From contig NZ_VEBF01000001.1 in assembly GCF_007676705.1 (NCBI RefSeq), positions 682,001 through 746,000 on the forward strand: a stretch of 64,000 nt of DNA, in the 5' to 3' direction. How positions within the stretch are numbered: position 1 is the first letter of the stretch; each line of letters begins with the position of its first letter. Source of the DNA: Paenibacillus xylanexedens. GTDB taxonomy: Bacteria; Bacillota; Bacilli; Paenibacillales; Paenibacillaceae. The translations under genes and the position numbers were made by a program. Positions 46,724 to 55,360 of the stretch are shown here, in pieces. The notes beneath the pieces are model-generated. The model was not told the origin of the DNA. It made no database searches and saw only the letters and a program-made list of their open reading frames with translations.

Positions 46724-46855
46724 CCTGTTCACCTCCTTCAATATAATCGCCATTAGCCTCGTCACCGCCGGTGAGAGCAAGTAACCAAGCCAAGGTTATT
46801 GTTGTCCTAAACGACAACGTAGTACAGTATATCATAATTGCCCAGTCAAAGTAAA
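46724..46855 (-). promoter_or_regulatory. rpsO promoter and structured leader
   Basis: Minus strand -35 TTTACT (46850-46855), 18-base spacer, -10 TATACT (46826-46831). The leader of about 95 bases has three small hairpins: TTGTCG/GGACAA, TAACC/GGTTA, and one around CTCACCGGCGGTGACGAG near the ribosome site. This layout resembles S15-binding leaders in other Firmicutes; regulation by S15 is inferred. Confidence 0.5.
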
Positions 46856-46881
46856 TGTAAACATGCATTAATTCCTAAACC

Positions 46882-47820
46882 TTAAGATAACAGGCGACCA
46901 GCAGTTAATGCATCTTCCCGAATCTGACTAATCAATGCATCAATGGAGTCAAACTTTCGTTCTGCGCGGATATAGTGAACAAGCTCAACTTTTAATTCCT
47001 GGTCATACAATTGTCCATCAAAATCCAGCAAGTGCACTTCAAACGTAGGTTTCATCCCACTTTCGTGAAACGTAGGTTTCACACCGAGATTCATCACACC
47101 ATGCAGTTCCTGTTCGCCATGCTGTACCCGAACAGCGTAAACACCCTTCGACGGTGTAACGTAATGATCCGTGAGTTCAAGGTTCGCTGTTGGAAATCCA
47201 ATGGTTCGTCCACGCTTCTCCCCGTGAATGACAGTTCCTCTGATGCTATAAGGTCGACCAAGCCACTGACTGGCCTCATCCATCTCCCCGCGCTTCAACA
47301 GACCACGAATGAGAGAGCTGCTCACTTTTTGACCATTTAACAGAAAGGCAGGAACGGTCTCCACCGTCATTTGTCCTTCTCCCAATGTACGAAGAAGCTG
47401 TTCATCCCCTGCTCCCTTGTGACCAAAACGGAAGTCAAAACCGACCACGGCTGTTCGTGTCTGAAGAGGGATCAACAGATCATGAACGAACTGTTGAGGG
47501 GTCAGCTGTGAGAATTTTTCATTGAATTCCACCACATAGAGCACATCAACGCCCATTCCTGCCAAGATGTCTTTTTTATCTCTCAAGGGAGTTAAACTAC
47601 CCTCGTAATCCCCTTTGCGCATAACTTCCTTCGGATGTGGATGAAAGGTCATGACCGCTGCCTGCATGCCCGTTTCGCGCGCAATGCGGACAGCTGACAA
47701 AATGACACTTGCATGTCCGAGATGCAGTCCGTCGAATTGACCGATCGCGAGCACTTGGGGAAGTGGGCTCAGCTCAGTCGAATGTAACGTCTGCGGATAG
47801 GTTAGCATTACGGTTTTCAC
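46882..47820 (-). CDS. ribF: Bifunctional riboflavin kinase / FAD synthetase
   Basis: 312 residues. Makes FMN and FAD. N-terminal adenylyltransferase domain (AIGQFDGLHLGHASVI, about 27-42; MTFHPHP) and C-terminal flavokinase domain (about 185-310, GRTIGFPTANLELTDHYVTPSKGVYAVRV). GTG at 47820, seven bases after AGGTG, is preferred to an ATG two codons earlier. Order truB-ribF-rpsO matches B. subtilis. Confidence 0.95.
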   Translation of the reverse strand: MKTVMLTYPQTLHSTELSPLPQVLAIGQFDGLHLGHASVILSAVRIARETGMQAAVMTFHPHPKEVMRKGDYEGSLTPLRDKKDILAGMGVDVLYVVEFNEKFSQLTPQQFVHDLLIPLQTRTAVVGFDFRFGHKGAGDEQLLRTLGEGQMTVETVPAFLLNGQKVSSSLIRGLLKRGEMDEASQWLGRPYSIRGTVIHGEKRGRTIGFPTANLELTDHYVTPSKGVYAVRVQHGEQELHGVMNLGVKPTFHESGMKPTFEVHLLDFDGQLYDQELKVELVHYIRAERKFDSIDALISQIREDALTAGRLLS

Positions 47821-47890
47821 AATCATTCACCTGCATTTCACTTGATAGGCCAAACTTGATCATCACCATGACTCCAAGTCCGAGACCTCT

Positions 47891-48814
47891 TTATTCCGGC
47901 AAAAAGACTTTAACTGCCCTCACCGTTGGTTTTAGTTCATCCCGTTCAAATATCCCCAGAAACGTACCATCCTGAGCGTACAACCGTAGTAAACCAGGTT
48001 GCTCTACAGGCGGTTCCAGAAGACGTGCAGCCAGTTTCTGACCTTGGAGTGCTCCTTTGGTCTGTTCTTCTCCAACCTTGTGGGCTGGAATAGAAGCAAT
48101 TGCCTCGTCAACTGGAATCAGCGCATCTGCCAAAGTTCCGTCGGCCATAAGTTGTTCCACTTCTTCAATCCGAAGACAACGATCTGCAGAGATACCCGCT
48201 GATATCGTACGCTCCAGTCGAACCATGGTCGATGGATATCCGAGTTGTCGGCCGATGTCTACACACAACGTCCGGATATAGGTACCTTTTGAACATAAGG
48301 CCCGGAAGGATATATCGATGGTATCGCCCTGAGTCTCAATCCCTGTAAGCTCAAGCTCATAGATTGTGACCTCACGGCTCTTACGCTCTACCGTTTTCCC
48401 TTCACGAGCAAGTTCATAGAGACGTTTGCCATCTACTTTTACCGCAGAATACATGGGTGGGACCTGAGAGATCGTGCCCAGGAACTGCTCAAGTACCTGT
48501 TGAACCTGTTCCTCTGTTACTTCTACAGTCGTTTCAGACCGTTCAATAACTTCCCCAGTCATGTCCTCTGTGTCTGTAGACAGACCCAATCTGAGCGTTG
48601 CCAGGTATTCCTTCGGGAGCTCCTGCATGTACTCAACGACGCGTGTTGCCCTTCCGAGACAGAGCGGCAGAACACCAGTAACCTGCGGGTCCAGTGTGCC
48701 TGTATGACCAATGCGTTTCATTTTGAGAATACGACGCATTTTGGCCACGACATCATGAGACGTAAATCCTGCCGGTTTATACACAGGAAGTATACCTTCA
48801 AATGGTTTTACCAT
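47891..48814 (-). CDS. truB: tRNA pseudouridine-55 synthase
   Basis: 307 residues. Isomerises U55 in the T loop of tRNA. Seen: VYKPAGFTSHDVV, RIGHTGTLDPQVTGVLPLCLGRATR with the catalytic Asp, and RALCSKGTYIRTLCVDIG. Its start overlaps the nrnA end by seven bases. Confidence 0.97.
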   Translation of the reverse strand: MVKPFEGILPVYKPAGFTSHDVVAKMRRILKMKRIGHTGTLDPQVTGVLPLCLGRATRVVEYMQELPKEYLATLRLGLSTDTEDMTGEVIERSETTVEVTEEQVQQVLEQFLGTISQVPPMYSAVKVDGKRLYELAREGKTVERKSREVTIYELELTGIETQGDTIDISFRALCSKGTYIRTLCVDIGRQLGYPSTMVRLERTISAGISADRCLRIEEVEQLMADGTLADALIPVDEAIASIPAHKVGEEQTKGALQGQKLAARLLEPPVEQPGLLRLYAQDGTFLGIFERDELKPTVRAVKVFLPE

Positions 48815-49785
48815 TGTGAATTCACCTGCTTCAGCACTTTAGCCACAATATCTTCAAGATTGCCTTCCAGGCGACATCCGGCTGCGAGAACATGCCCGCC
48901 TCCACCAAAGGTCTGTGCTAACGCAGCAACATCAATTTTGCCAGCCGAACGAAGAGAAACCTTGACGGCATTATCATTGATGACTTTGAAAAAGATACCA
49001 ACTTCCACGCCTTGAATATTGCGGGGATAGTTCACTACTCCTTCAAGATCTTCATTAGCTGCTCCGCAAGCCACCATATCATCTGGTGTAATAACGACCC
49101 AGGCTATCTTGCCATCATCTGTCATCTTCAGGCTTGATAGTGCTTGATTCAAAATCCGAACTTGTGGAAGAGTCACCTGCTCCAGCAAGGTCTGGGCGAG
49201 ATAAGGTCCATCCACGCCATGTTCTAGCAGTCTGGAAGCGGTTGTCATTACATTTGGACTGGTATTGGCATAGCGGAACCCACCTGTATCCGTAAGCAAT
49301 CCGGTATAAACTGCCGTGGCAACATCTTTATCCCATGTTACTTGGAACAGATTAAGAAAATCGAACAAAATTTCAGCCGTTGCAGCAGCATCTGACTTAA
49401 TGATGTTGACTGTACCATAACCGTCATTTGTAGGGTGATGATCAATATTCAAGATAACAGCATCTTCTTCGAAATAATGACGCGTCAAGCCTACTCTGGC
49501 AAAATCTGCACAATCCACACAGATCACAGCTTTATATTTTCGCTGCGGTGGTTGTTCGGTCATGTTCACAATGTTGCCTGCTTCCCACAAAAATTGCATG
49601 CGTTGCGGGATTTCACCTTCATTAATCATCGTGAATGTCTTACCCAGACATGACAGCAGCCAGCCCACCGTTACCGTCGAGCTGACTGCGTCACCGTCCG
49701 GCTGTACATGCGACACGACCAGGTAATCATCATGCTCCAGCAGAAATTGCTTTCCGGCCTGGAGCGCCTGTTCATAAGTGTGCAT
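48808..49785 (-). CDS. nrnA: DHH phosphoesterase NrnA (nanoRNase / pAp phosphatase)
   Basis: 325 residues. Degrades short RNAs and dephosphorylates 3'-phosphoadenosine 5'-phosphate. Seen: VSHVQPDGDAVSS, CVDCADFARVG, the DHH motif in LNIDHHPTNDGYG and the C-terminal GGGGH in TFGGGGHVLAAGC (DHHA1). ATG at 49785 follows GAGGAG by six bases; an ATG 99 bases earlier lies inside rbfA. Inserted between rbfA and truB, where B. subtilis has none. Confidence 0.94.
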   Translation of the reverse strand: MHTYEQALQAGKQFLLEHDDYLVVSHVQPDGDAVSSTVTVGWLLSCLGKTFTMINEGEIPQRMQFLWEAGNIVNMTEQPPQRKYKAVICVDCADFARVGLTRHYFEEDAVILNIDHHPTNDGYGTVNIIKSDAAATAEILFDFLNLFQVTWDKDVATAVYTGLLTDTGGFRYANTSPNVMTTASRLLEHGVDGPYLAQTLLEQVTLPQVRILNQALSSLKMTDDGKIAWVVITPDDMVACGAANEDLEGVVNYPRNIQGVEVGIFFKVINDNAVKVSLRSAGKIDVAALAQTFGGGGHVLAAGCRLEGNLEDIVAKVLKQVNSQW

Positions 49786-49804
49786 TGCCGTCTCCTCTAT
49801 TCTG

Positions 49805-50164
49805 TTACTGGGATTCGTTCTTGTCGGAACCAATATCGCCAAGCAGCTTCTCAATTCGGCTGCCATAAGCGATGGATTCGTCAATCTTAAATATCAACTC
49901 GGGAACATGCCGGAACCGGATACGTTTGCCCAGCTCGGAACGCAAAAATCCATTTGCTTTTGCCAGAGCTTTGAGCGTGTTATCTTTTTGTTCCTGCTCA
50001 CCGAAGACACTCAGATAAACTTTGGCTTGCGACAAGTCTCCTGTCACTTCGACTCCCGTTACCGTAATAAAGCCGATACGTGGATCTTTCAGTTCAGACT
50101 GGATGAGCAGACTTATTTCTTTCTTGATCTGCTCGCCCACTCTACCTGTACGAATCTTAGCCAT
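49805..50164 (-). CDS. rbfA: Ribosome-binding factor A
   Basis: 119 residues, KH-like fold, 30S maturation factor. Seen: [52 protein letters not shown] precedes the ATG. It follows infB by 25 bases; ylxP, which lies between them in B. subtilis, is absent. Confidence 0.97.
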   Translation of the reverse strand: MAKIRTGRVGEQIKKEISLLIQSELKDPRIGFITVTGVEVTGDLSQAKVYLSVFGEQEQKDNTLKALAKANGFLRSELGKRIRFRHVPELIFKIDESIAYGSRIEKLLGDIGSDKNESQ

Positions 50165-50189
50165 CGTTGTTCACCTCATGCTTCCTTGC

Positions 50190-52775
50190 TTATCGTTGTA
50201 CTGTCTCCATAATGAAGGCTTCGATAACGTCGCCTTCTTTGAGATCATTATATTTATCCAGTGTGATACCACACTCGTAACCTTGGGCTACTTCTTTGGC
50301 ATCATCTTTATAACGTTTCAGGGAATCCAGCTTACCTTCGTAAAGGACAATGCCATCACGAATCAGGCGTGCTTCCGCAGAACGCGTAATTTTACCCGAG
50401 GTAACCATACAACCAGCGATGGTACCCACTTTACTGATGGAGAATGTGCTCCGAACTTCAGCATGACCGATAACTTTTTCTTTGTAGATCGGATCAAGCA
50501 TACCTTTCATCGCTTGTTCAATTTCTTCGATAACACTGTAGATTACGCGATGCAGACGAATGTCTACTTGCTCTTGATCTGCAGTTGCTTTCGCCTGGTT
50601 ATCAGGACGAACGTTGAAACCAATCACGATGGCATTGGATGCTGCAGCCAAAATGATGTCGGACTCGGTGATTGCACCAGCGCCGCTATGAATGATTTTC
50701 ACGCGTACACCTTCAACTTCGATCTTCGCAAGGGAACCTTTCAATGCTTCAACCGAACCTTGTACGTCACCTTTGATGATTACGTTCAGATCTTTGATCT
50801 CGCCATCTTTGATGTGCTGGAACAGATCATCCAATGTTACACGAGTATGCGTACCCAGATCGGATTCACGTTGCGTAATCGCACGTTTGTCAGCGATGGA
50901 ACGCGCTTTGCGCTCATCTTCAAACACCATGAATGGATCTCCCGCACCTGGAACTTCAGTCAGACCTGTGATTTCTACAGGTGTCGAAGGTCCAGCTTCT
51001 TTCAGACGGCGACCTTTGTCATTGACCATCGCGCGAACACGACCGAAGCAGTTACCTGCTACGAAAGCATCTCCGACTTTCAATGTACCGTGCTGTACGA
51101 GGATACGGGCAACTGGGCCACGTCCTTTATCCAGCTCAGCTTCAATCACTGTACCACGGGCACGTTTGTCCGGGTTCGCTTTGTATTCGTTCACTTCTGC
51201 AACGAGCAAAATCATTTCAAGCAGACCTTCCAGACCCATTCTTTGTTTCGCTGATACGTTAACAAAGATGGTATCTCCGCCCCACTCTTCCGGAACGAGT
51301 TCATAGTTGGTCAATTCTTGTTTCACTTTATCCGGATCGGCACCCGGTTTGTCAATTTTATTGACAGCAACGATAATTGGAAGTCCAGCAGCTTTGGCAT
51401 GGTTAATGGCCTCAATGGTTTGTGGCATAACACCGTCATCTGCTGCTACGACAATAATCGTCATATCCGTAACCTGTGCACCACGCGCACGCATCGCTGT
51501 AAACGCTTCGTGACCCGGAGTATCCAAGAACGTGATCTTTTTGCTGTTGATCTCGACTTGGTATGCACCGATATGTTGCGTGATACCGCCTGCTTCGCCG
51601 CCTGTTACATTCGTGGAACGAATAGCATCCAGCAAAGTCGTTTTACCATGGTCAACGTGACCCATGATCGTAACTACTGGTGGACGAGCCTGCAAGTCAG
51701 CAGCATCATCATTCTCTTCCAGCGTCTCGAAACGGTCATCTTCAAGCACAATCTTCACTTCAACCTCAACACCGAATTCACCTGAAAGCAGAAGGATCGT
51801 TTCGATATCAAGCTCTTGGTTGATTGTTGCCATAACACCCATAGCGATGAGCTTTTTGATAACTTCGGAAGCATCCTTATGGAGCAACTTCGCCGTTTCG
51901 CCTACAGTCATATCACCACGAACGATGATTTTCTTAGGTGTGTTATCAATTTTCTCGCGTTGTTGGTACTGTTGTTGATTTCTGTTGCGGTTGTTCTTAC
52001 CACCACGGTTACCACGGAAGTTACCGCCACGATTGTCATCATAACGACGTCCACCGCCACCGCTGTTAGAACGGTTGCCACTATTATTGTTGTTGCCAGT
52101 TGTGCCACCTGGGCCGCTTCTACGTTGGCCTTGTCCTTGGCTCTGACCTTGGCTACCGCTACGGTTGCCGCCAGTACCTGTATTGCCACCACTGTTAGGT
52201 CCTGAAGGTCTTACTTGGCCGCCACCGCTGTTAGCCGGACGTTGACCCGATCCTTGCGGACGGGATGCAGTACTGCTTTGTCCACCTTGAGCTGGTCTAG
52301 GACGGTTAGTTGATTGTCCTCCTTGGCTTGAGCCTTGGGAAGAGTTCGTTCTGTTGCGGCTGTCTTGGCCGCTGGGTCTTTGGGTGCCATTGTTATTGTT
52401 GGAATTTGGTCTATTGTTCATACCTACCTGCTTTTCCTGTTGTATTTTTGTTTGTACGGGACTACCGGATGTGTTACTGCTATTCGGCGTGTTCACTCCG
52501 CCGGCCGGCTTGTTGCTGTCCACTGTTTTGTCACTGCGTACTGCCGAAGTAGCAACTGGTTTTGCTTCGTTGCCTTGTTTGGAAGCAGCAGTGGATTTTA
52601 TATCTTTAAAAAATTGTTCCACCTTACCGACTGATCCATTCTCCATGACACTCATATGATTGTTTACGGGAATTTCCAGCTTTTTAAGAATGGTTATAAT
52701 TTCTTTACTACTCATATTAAGGGACTTCGCATATTCATAAACTCGCAATTTATCCTTGTTTTCCTGTTTACTCAA
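50190..52775 (-). CDS. infB: Translation initiation factor IF-2
   Basis: 861 residues. N-terminal IF2_N helix (about 10-50), then a long low-complexity linker (about 60-270) rich in Gly, Asn, Ser, Gln and Arg ([11 protein letters not shown]), then a second IF2_N (about 285-335) and the GTPase core with [14 protein letters not shown] (about 370), DTPGHEAF and [13 protein letters not shown], followed by C-terminal domains. TTG start, GGAGG eight to nine bases upstream; it overlaps the ylxQ end. The linker is much longer and more repetitive than in B. subtilis. Confidence 0.97.
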   Translation of the reverse strand: MSKQENKDKLRVYEYAKSLNMSSKEIITILKKLEIPVNNHMSVMENGSVGKVEQFFKDIKSTAASKQGNEAKPVATSAVRSDKTVDSNKPAGGVNTPNSSNTSGSPVQTKIQQEKQVGMNNRPNSNNNNGTQRPSGQDSRNRTNSSQGSSQGGQSTNRPRPAQGGQSSTASRPQGSGQRPANSGGGQVRPSGPNSGGNTGTGGNRSGSQGQSQGQGQRRSGPGGTTGNNNNSGNRSNSGGGGRRYDDNRGGNFRGNRGGKNNRNRNQQQYQQREKIDNTPKKIIVRGDMTVGETAKLLHKDASEVIKKLIAMGVMATINQELDIETILLLSGEFGVEVEVKIVLEDDRFETLEENDDAADLQARPPVVTIMGHVDHGKTTLLDAIRSTNVTGGEAGGITQHIGAYQVEINSKKITFLDTPGHEAFTAMRARGAQVTDMTIIVVAADDGVMPQTIEAINHAKAAGLPIIVAVNKIDKPGADPDKVKQELTNYELVPEEWGGDTIFVNVSAKQRMGLEGLLEMILLVAEVNEYKANPDKRARGTVIEAELDKGRGPVARILVQHGTLKVGDAFVAGNCFGRVRAMVNDKGRRLKEAGPSTPVEITGLTEVPGAGDPFMVFEDERKARSIADKRAITQRESDLGTHTRVTLDDLFQHIKDGEIKDLNVIIKGDVQGSVEALKGSLAKIEVEGVRVKIIHSGAGAITESDIILAAASNAIVIGFNVRPDNQAKATADQEQVDIRLHRVIYSVIEEIEQAMKGMLDPIYKEKVIGHAEVRSTFSISKVGTIAGCMVTSGKITRSAEARLIRDGIVLYEGKLDSLKRYKDDAKEVAQGYECGITLDKYNDLKEGDVIEAFIMETVQR

Positions 52776-53103
52776 TATACTCCACCTCCGACATTATACC
52801 GACTTGCTTGGAGATCATTTTTGCAAACCCTCGATCCGTTACTGCAAGAACAACACGCGTGTCTTTACCGATACTTGAACCTAAATTATCCCGGTCAAAT
52901 CCGATTAACAGAGGAACCTTATAAGTTCCACATTTATCGCGAAATTTCTTTTGTGTATTGGCTGAGGCGTCACCCGCAACAATAACCATCTTAGCTTCGG
53001 AAGAACGGATCGCTTTAAGTACAATTTCTTCACCTGTTACAAGTTTACCTGCACGCATAGCGAGTCCCAGATAAGACAGCGTTTTAATATTAGTCATGTT
53101 CAC
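52768..53103 (-). CDS. ylxQ: YlxQ, L7Ae-family RNA-binding protein
   Basis: 111 residues, L7Ae/L30e/Gadd45 fold, possible ribosomal or K-turn-binding protein. Seen: [48 protein letters not shown] precedes the ATG. Overlaps both ylxR and infB, so the operon is tightly coupled. Confidence 0.93.
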   Translation of the reverse strand: MNMTNIKTLSYLGLAMRAGKLVTGEEIVLKAIRSSEAKMVIVAGDASANTQKKFRDKCGTYKVPLLIGFDRDNLGSSIGKDTRVVLAVTDRGFAKMISKQVGIMSEVEYIE

Positions 53104-53395
53104 GCTCCTGTGCTGCTATGAATTCATCCTCAACCGCGATGAAATCAGCTGCTAATTGCTCGTAAATTTCAGGTGAGACTTTGCCTTTTAACGCCCGATC
53201 CAAAGCCCGGTTTTTGAGTGCGAGCTTAAAACAGGACTCTTTGCCGCATAAATAGGCACCACGTCCGGATTTTTTGCCAGTCAAATCGATCAGCACTTCA
53301 TCCTCTGGCGTTTTAACGATGCGGATCAGCTGCTTTTTGGGCATCATTTCCTGGCATGCCACACATTTGCGCAGCGGCACTTTTTTTGGTTTCAT
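53090..53395 (-). CDS. ylxR: YlxR-family protein (DUF448)
   Basis: 101 residues. Seen: PLRKCVACQEMMPKKQLIRIV and GRGAYLCGKESCFKLALK, the conserved YlxR signature with its Cys pairs. RNA-binding or nucleoid-associated role suggested in the literature. Start ATG after GGGGGG. Confidence 0.93.
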   Translation of the reverse strand: MKPKKVPLRKCVACQEMMPKKQLIRIVKTPEDEVLIDLTGKKSGRGAYLCGKESCFKLALKNRALDRALKGKVSPEIYEQLAADFIAVEDEFIAAQEREHD

Positions 53396-53420
53396 ACGTC
53401 AGCGCCCCCCGTACTTTACT

Positions 53421-54518
53421 TTAGTCGACGGAGACGGAATCCTGATGCATTTCAGAAGAAGAATCTTTTTCTCTGCCGAATTCCTGTTCCGCCTGGCTCT
53501 CGCTCTTAATGTCGATTTTCCAGCCGGTTAATTTGGCTGCCAATCTGGCATTTTGGCCTTTGATACCAATTGCGAGCGACAGTTGATAGTCCGGAACGAT
53601 AACCCGAGCCATCTTTTCTTCCTCAAATACATGAACTTCCAATACTTTGGAAGGACTCAGTGCATTAGCAACATATTCGTCTACCTGATCGGAGAAACGA
53701 ACGATGTCGATTTTTTCACCGCGCAGCTCACCCACAATGGTCTGCACGCGCATTCCCTTAGGACCTACACAAGATCCAACTGGATCAACTTCCTCGTTGC
53801 GGGAATGAACGGCAATCTTGGAGCGGAACCCTGCTTCGCGAGCGACGGAGCGAATCTCAACTACACCGTCGAAGATCTCAGGCACTTCCAGTTCAAAGAG
53901 ACGTTTCAAGAGGCCCGGATGAGTACGGGACAATATGATTTGCGGCCCTTTGGTCGTATTCTCGACCTTGGTGATATACGCCTTAATACGGTCACCATGA
54001 ACAAACTTCTCGTTCGGCATCAATTCGGTCAGCGGTAAAGCCGCTTCGATTTTGCCCAGATCGATGTAGATATTGCGCAAATCCTGACGCTGCACCACTC
54101 CCGTAACGATATCCTCTTCCTTGTCTACGAAAGCGTTGTAGATCAGGCCGCGTTCGGCTTCACGAATCCGCTGGGTCACCACCTGTTTGGCAGTTTGTGC
54201 GGCGATACGTCCGAAATCACGCGGCGTAACTTCAATCTCCGCAATATCTTCCAGCTGGAAGTGAGGGTTGATTTCTCGTGCAGCAGGCAATGAAATTTCG
54301 GTACGTGAATCCAGGACTTCTTCCACGATCAATTTACGGGCATACACCCGGATAACTCCCGTATTACGGTTCATGTCAACACGCACATTCTGGGCCGTGT
54401 TGAAATTCCGCTTGTAGCTGGAAATTAGTGCAGCCTCGATCGCTTCAAACAGCACATCCTTGCTGATCCCTTTTTCCCGTTCCAATTCATTCATTGCTTC
54501 AATAAAATCCATACTCAT
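53421..54518 (-). CDS. nusA: Transcription termination/antitermination factor NusA
   Basis: 365 residues, including N-terminal RNA polymerase-binding domain (about 1-125), S1 domain (about 135-200), KH1 (about 230-275, VGSCVGPKGMRVQTIVGELRGEKIDIV) and KH2 (about 300-345). ATG at 54518, ten bases after GGGGG; an ATG ten codons earlier lies too close to the upstream hairpin. Lacks the extra C-terminal repeats of E. coli NusA, as in other Firmicutes. Confidence 0.97.
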   Translation of the reverse strand: MSMDFIEAMNELEREKGISKDVLFEAIEAALISSYKRNFNTAQNVRVDMNRNTGVIRVYARKLIVEEVLDSRTEISLPAAREINPHFQLEDIAEIEVTPRDFGRIAAQTAKQVVTQRIREAERGLIYNAFVDKEEDIVTGVVQRQDLRNIYIDLGKIEAALPLTELMPNEKFVHGDRIKAYITKVENTTKGPQIILSRTHPGLLKRLFELEVPEIFDGVVEIRSVAREAGFRSKIAVHSRNEEVDPVGSCVGPKGMRVQTIVGELRGEKIDIVRFSDQVDEYVANALSPSKVLEVHVFEEEKMARVIVPDYQLSLAIGIKGQNARLAAKLTGWKIDIKSESQAEQEFGREKDSSSEMHQDSVSVD

Positions 54519-54545
54519 GAATGTTGATCCCCCTTTCAAACATGG

Positions 54546-54609
54546 CATCTCATACGTAAAACGGCGAAAGGCTCTGAACTCGTGAGCACCTTGCCGTTAT
54601 CGTGAGATG
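54546..54609 (-). promoter_or_regulatory. Large structured hairpin between rimP and nusA
   Basis: Nested inverted repeats on the minus strand: CATCTCA (54603-54609) with TGAGATG (54546-54552), AACGGC (54593-54598) with GCCGTT (54560-54565), AAGG with CCTT. The 64-base structure ends about 28 bases before the nusA start, next to its ribosome site. No T tract follows, so it is not a standard terminator. Confidence 0.6.
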
Positions 54610-54641
54610 TGTCTTTTTCATTAATAAAGTGAACAAGGCAC

Positions 54642-55103
54642 TTAAAACAAAATAGCTAGGCGCGCACTGGCAACCTTATCATAAGAAATGGCATGCTGTT
54701 TCTTGCCTGCCTCGATCACGAGTTCCCCGTCATCAAAAGAAAGCAGCTTGCCTTCAAATTCCTTCAATCCGTTCACCGGCTCGTAGGTTGTAACAAAAAC
54801 ATTTTTTCCTACAGCTTTGGTAACGTCCTCAGGTTTTTTCAGTGGACGCTCCGCACCGGGAGAAGACACTTCAAGGAAATAGATGGTTGGAATCGGATCG
54901 TTCTCATCCAGCTTGGCGCTCAGCTTTTCGCTGATCAAGACGCAATCGTCGATGTCGATGCCACCCTCTTTGTCGACATACACCCGCAAAAACCAGTTGC
55001 TGCCTTCTTTGACGTATTCGATGTCAACCAGCTCGAAGCCTTGTTCGTTCAAGTAGGGTTGGATCATTTCTTCCACGGTAGATTTAATGTTCGTTGTGCT
55101 CAA
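54642..55103 (-). CDS. rimP: Ribosome maturation factor RimP
   Basis: 153 residues, 30S assembly factor. Seen: [45 protein letters not shown] and [17 protein letters not shown]. The TTG at 55103, nine bases after GGAGG, gives the standard N terminus; an upstream in-frame start would add unconserved residues. First gene of the nusA-infB operon. Confidence 0.95.
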   Translation of the reverse strand: MSTTNIKSTVEEMIQPYLNEQGFELVDIEYVKEGSNWFLRVYVDKEGGIDIDDCVLISEKLSAKLDENDPIPTIYFLEVSSPGAERPLKKPEDVTKAVGKNVFVTTYEPVNGLKEFEGKLLSFDDGELVIEAGKKQHAISYDKVASARLAILF

Positions 55104-55186
55104 AACCAATAACCTCCAACTTAGGTTACACCAGCAAAAAAGCACTGGCAGATTATTAAATACCCAAGATTCTTGTATACCAAAGA

Positions 55187-55214
55187 CTAAAGAGTGGGTT
55201 TCCCCACTCTTTAG
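55187..55214 (-). promoter_or_regulatory. Leader hairpin of the rimP-nusA operon with GAAA tetraloop
   Basis: CTAAAGAGTGGG-GAAA-CCCACTCTTTAG, twelve perfect pairs, about 25 bases downstream of the predicted transcription start. The following tract TCTTTGG is a poor terminator, so a stabilising or protein-binding role is as likely. Confidence 0.7.
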
Positions 55215-55243
55215 AAATTCGTACTATCTCGTTCACTTCAAAA

Positions 55244-55272
55244 ATTATAACATAGTCTGGTAATAGTGACAA
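55244..55272 (-). promoter_or_regulatory. Sigma-A promoter of the rimP-nusA-infB operon
   Basis: Minus strand -35 TTGTCA (55267-55272), 17-base spacer, -10 TATAAT (55244-55249). Confidence 0.88.
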
Positions 55273-55360
55273 GTAAGCGATGATTCAGACAGTTTACTTA
55301 CTAATGAAGGAAAAATTACGCATCCCCCACCAATCACTTGTCCATGATTCAAATCTAATC

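Noticed and set aside
50022..51254. Long plus-strand open frame (410 codons) opposite infB
   Set aside because: It mirrors the codons of a secure infB gene, has no domain I recognise and no ribosome site.
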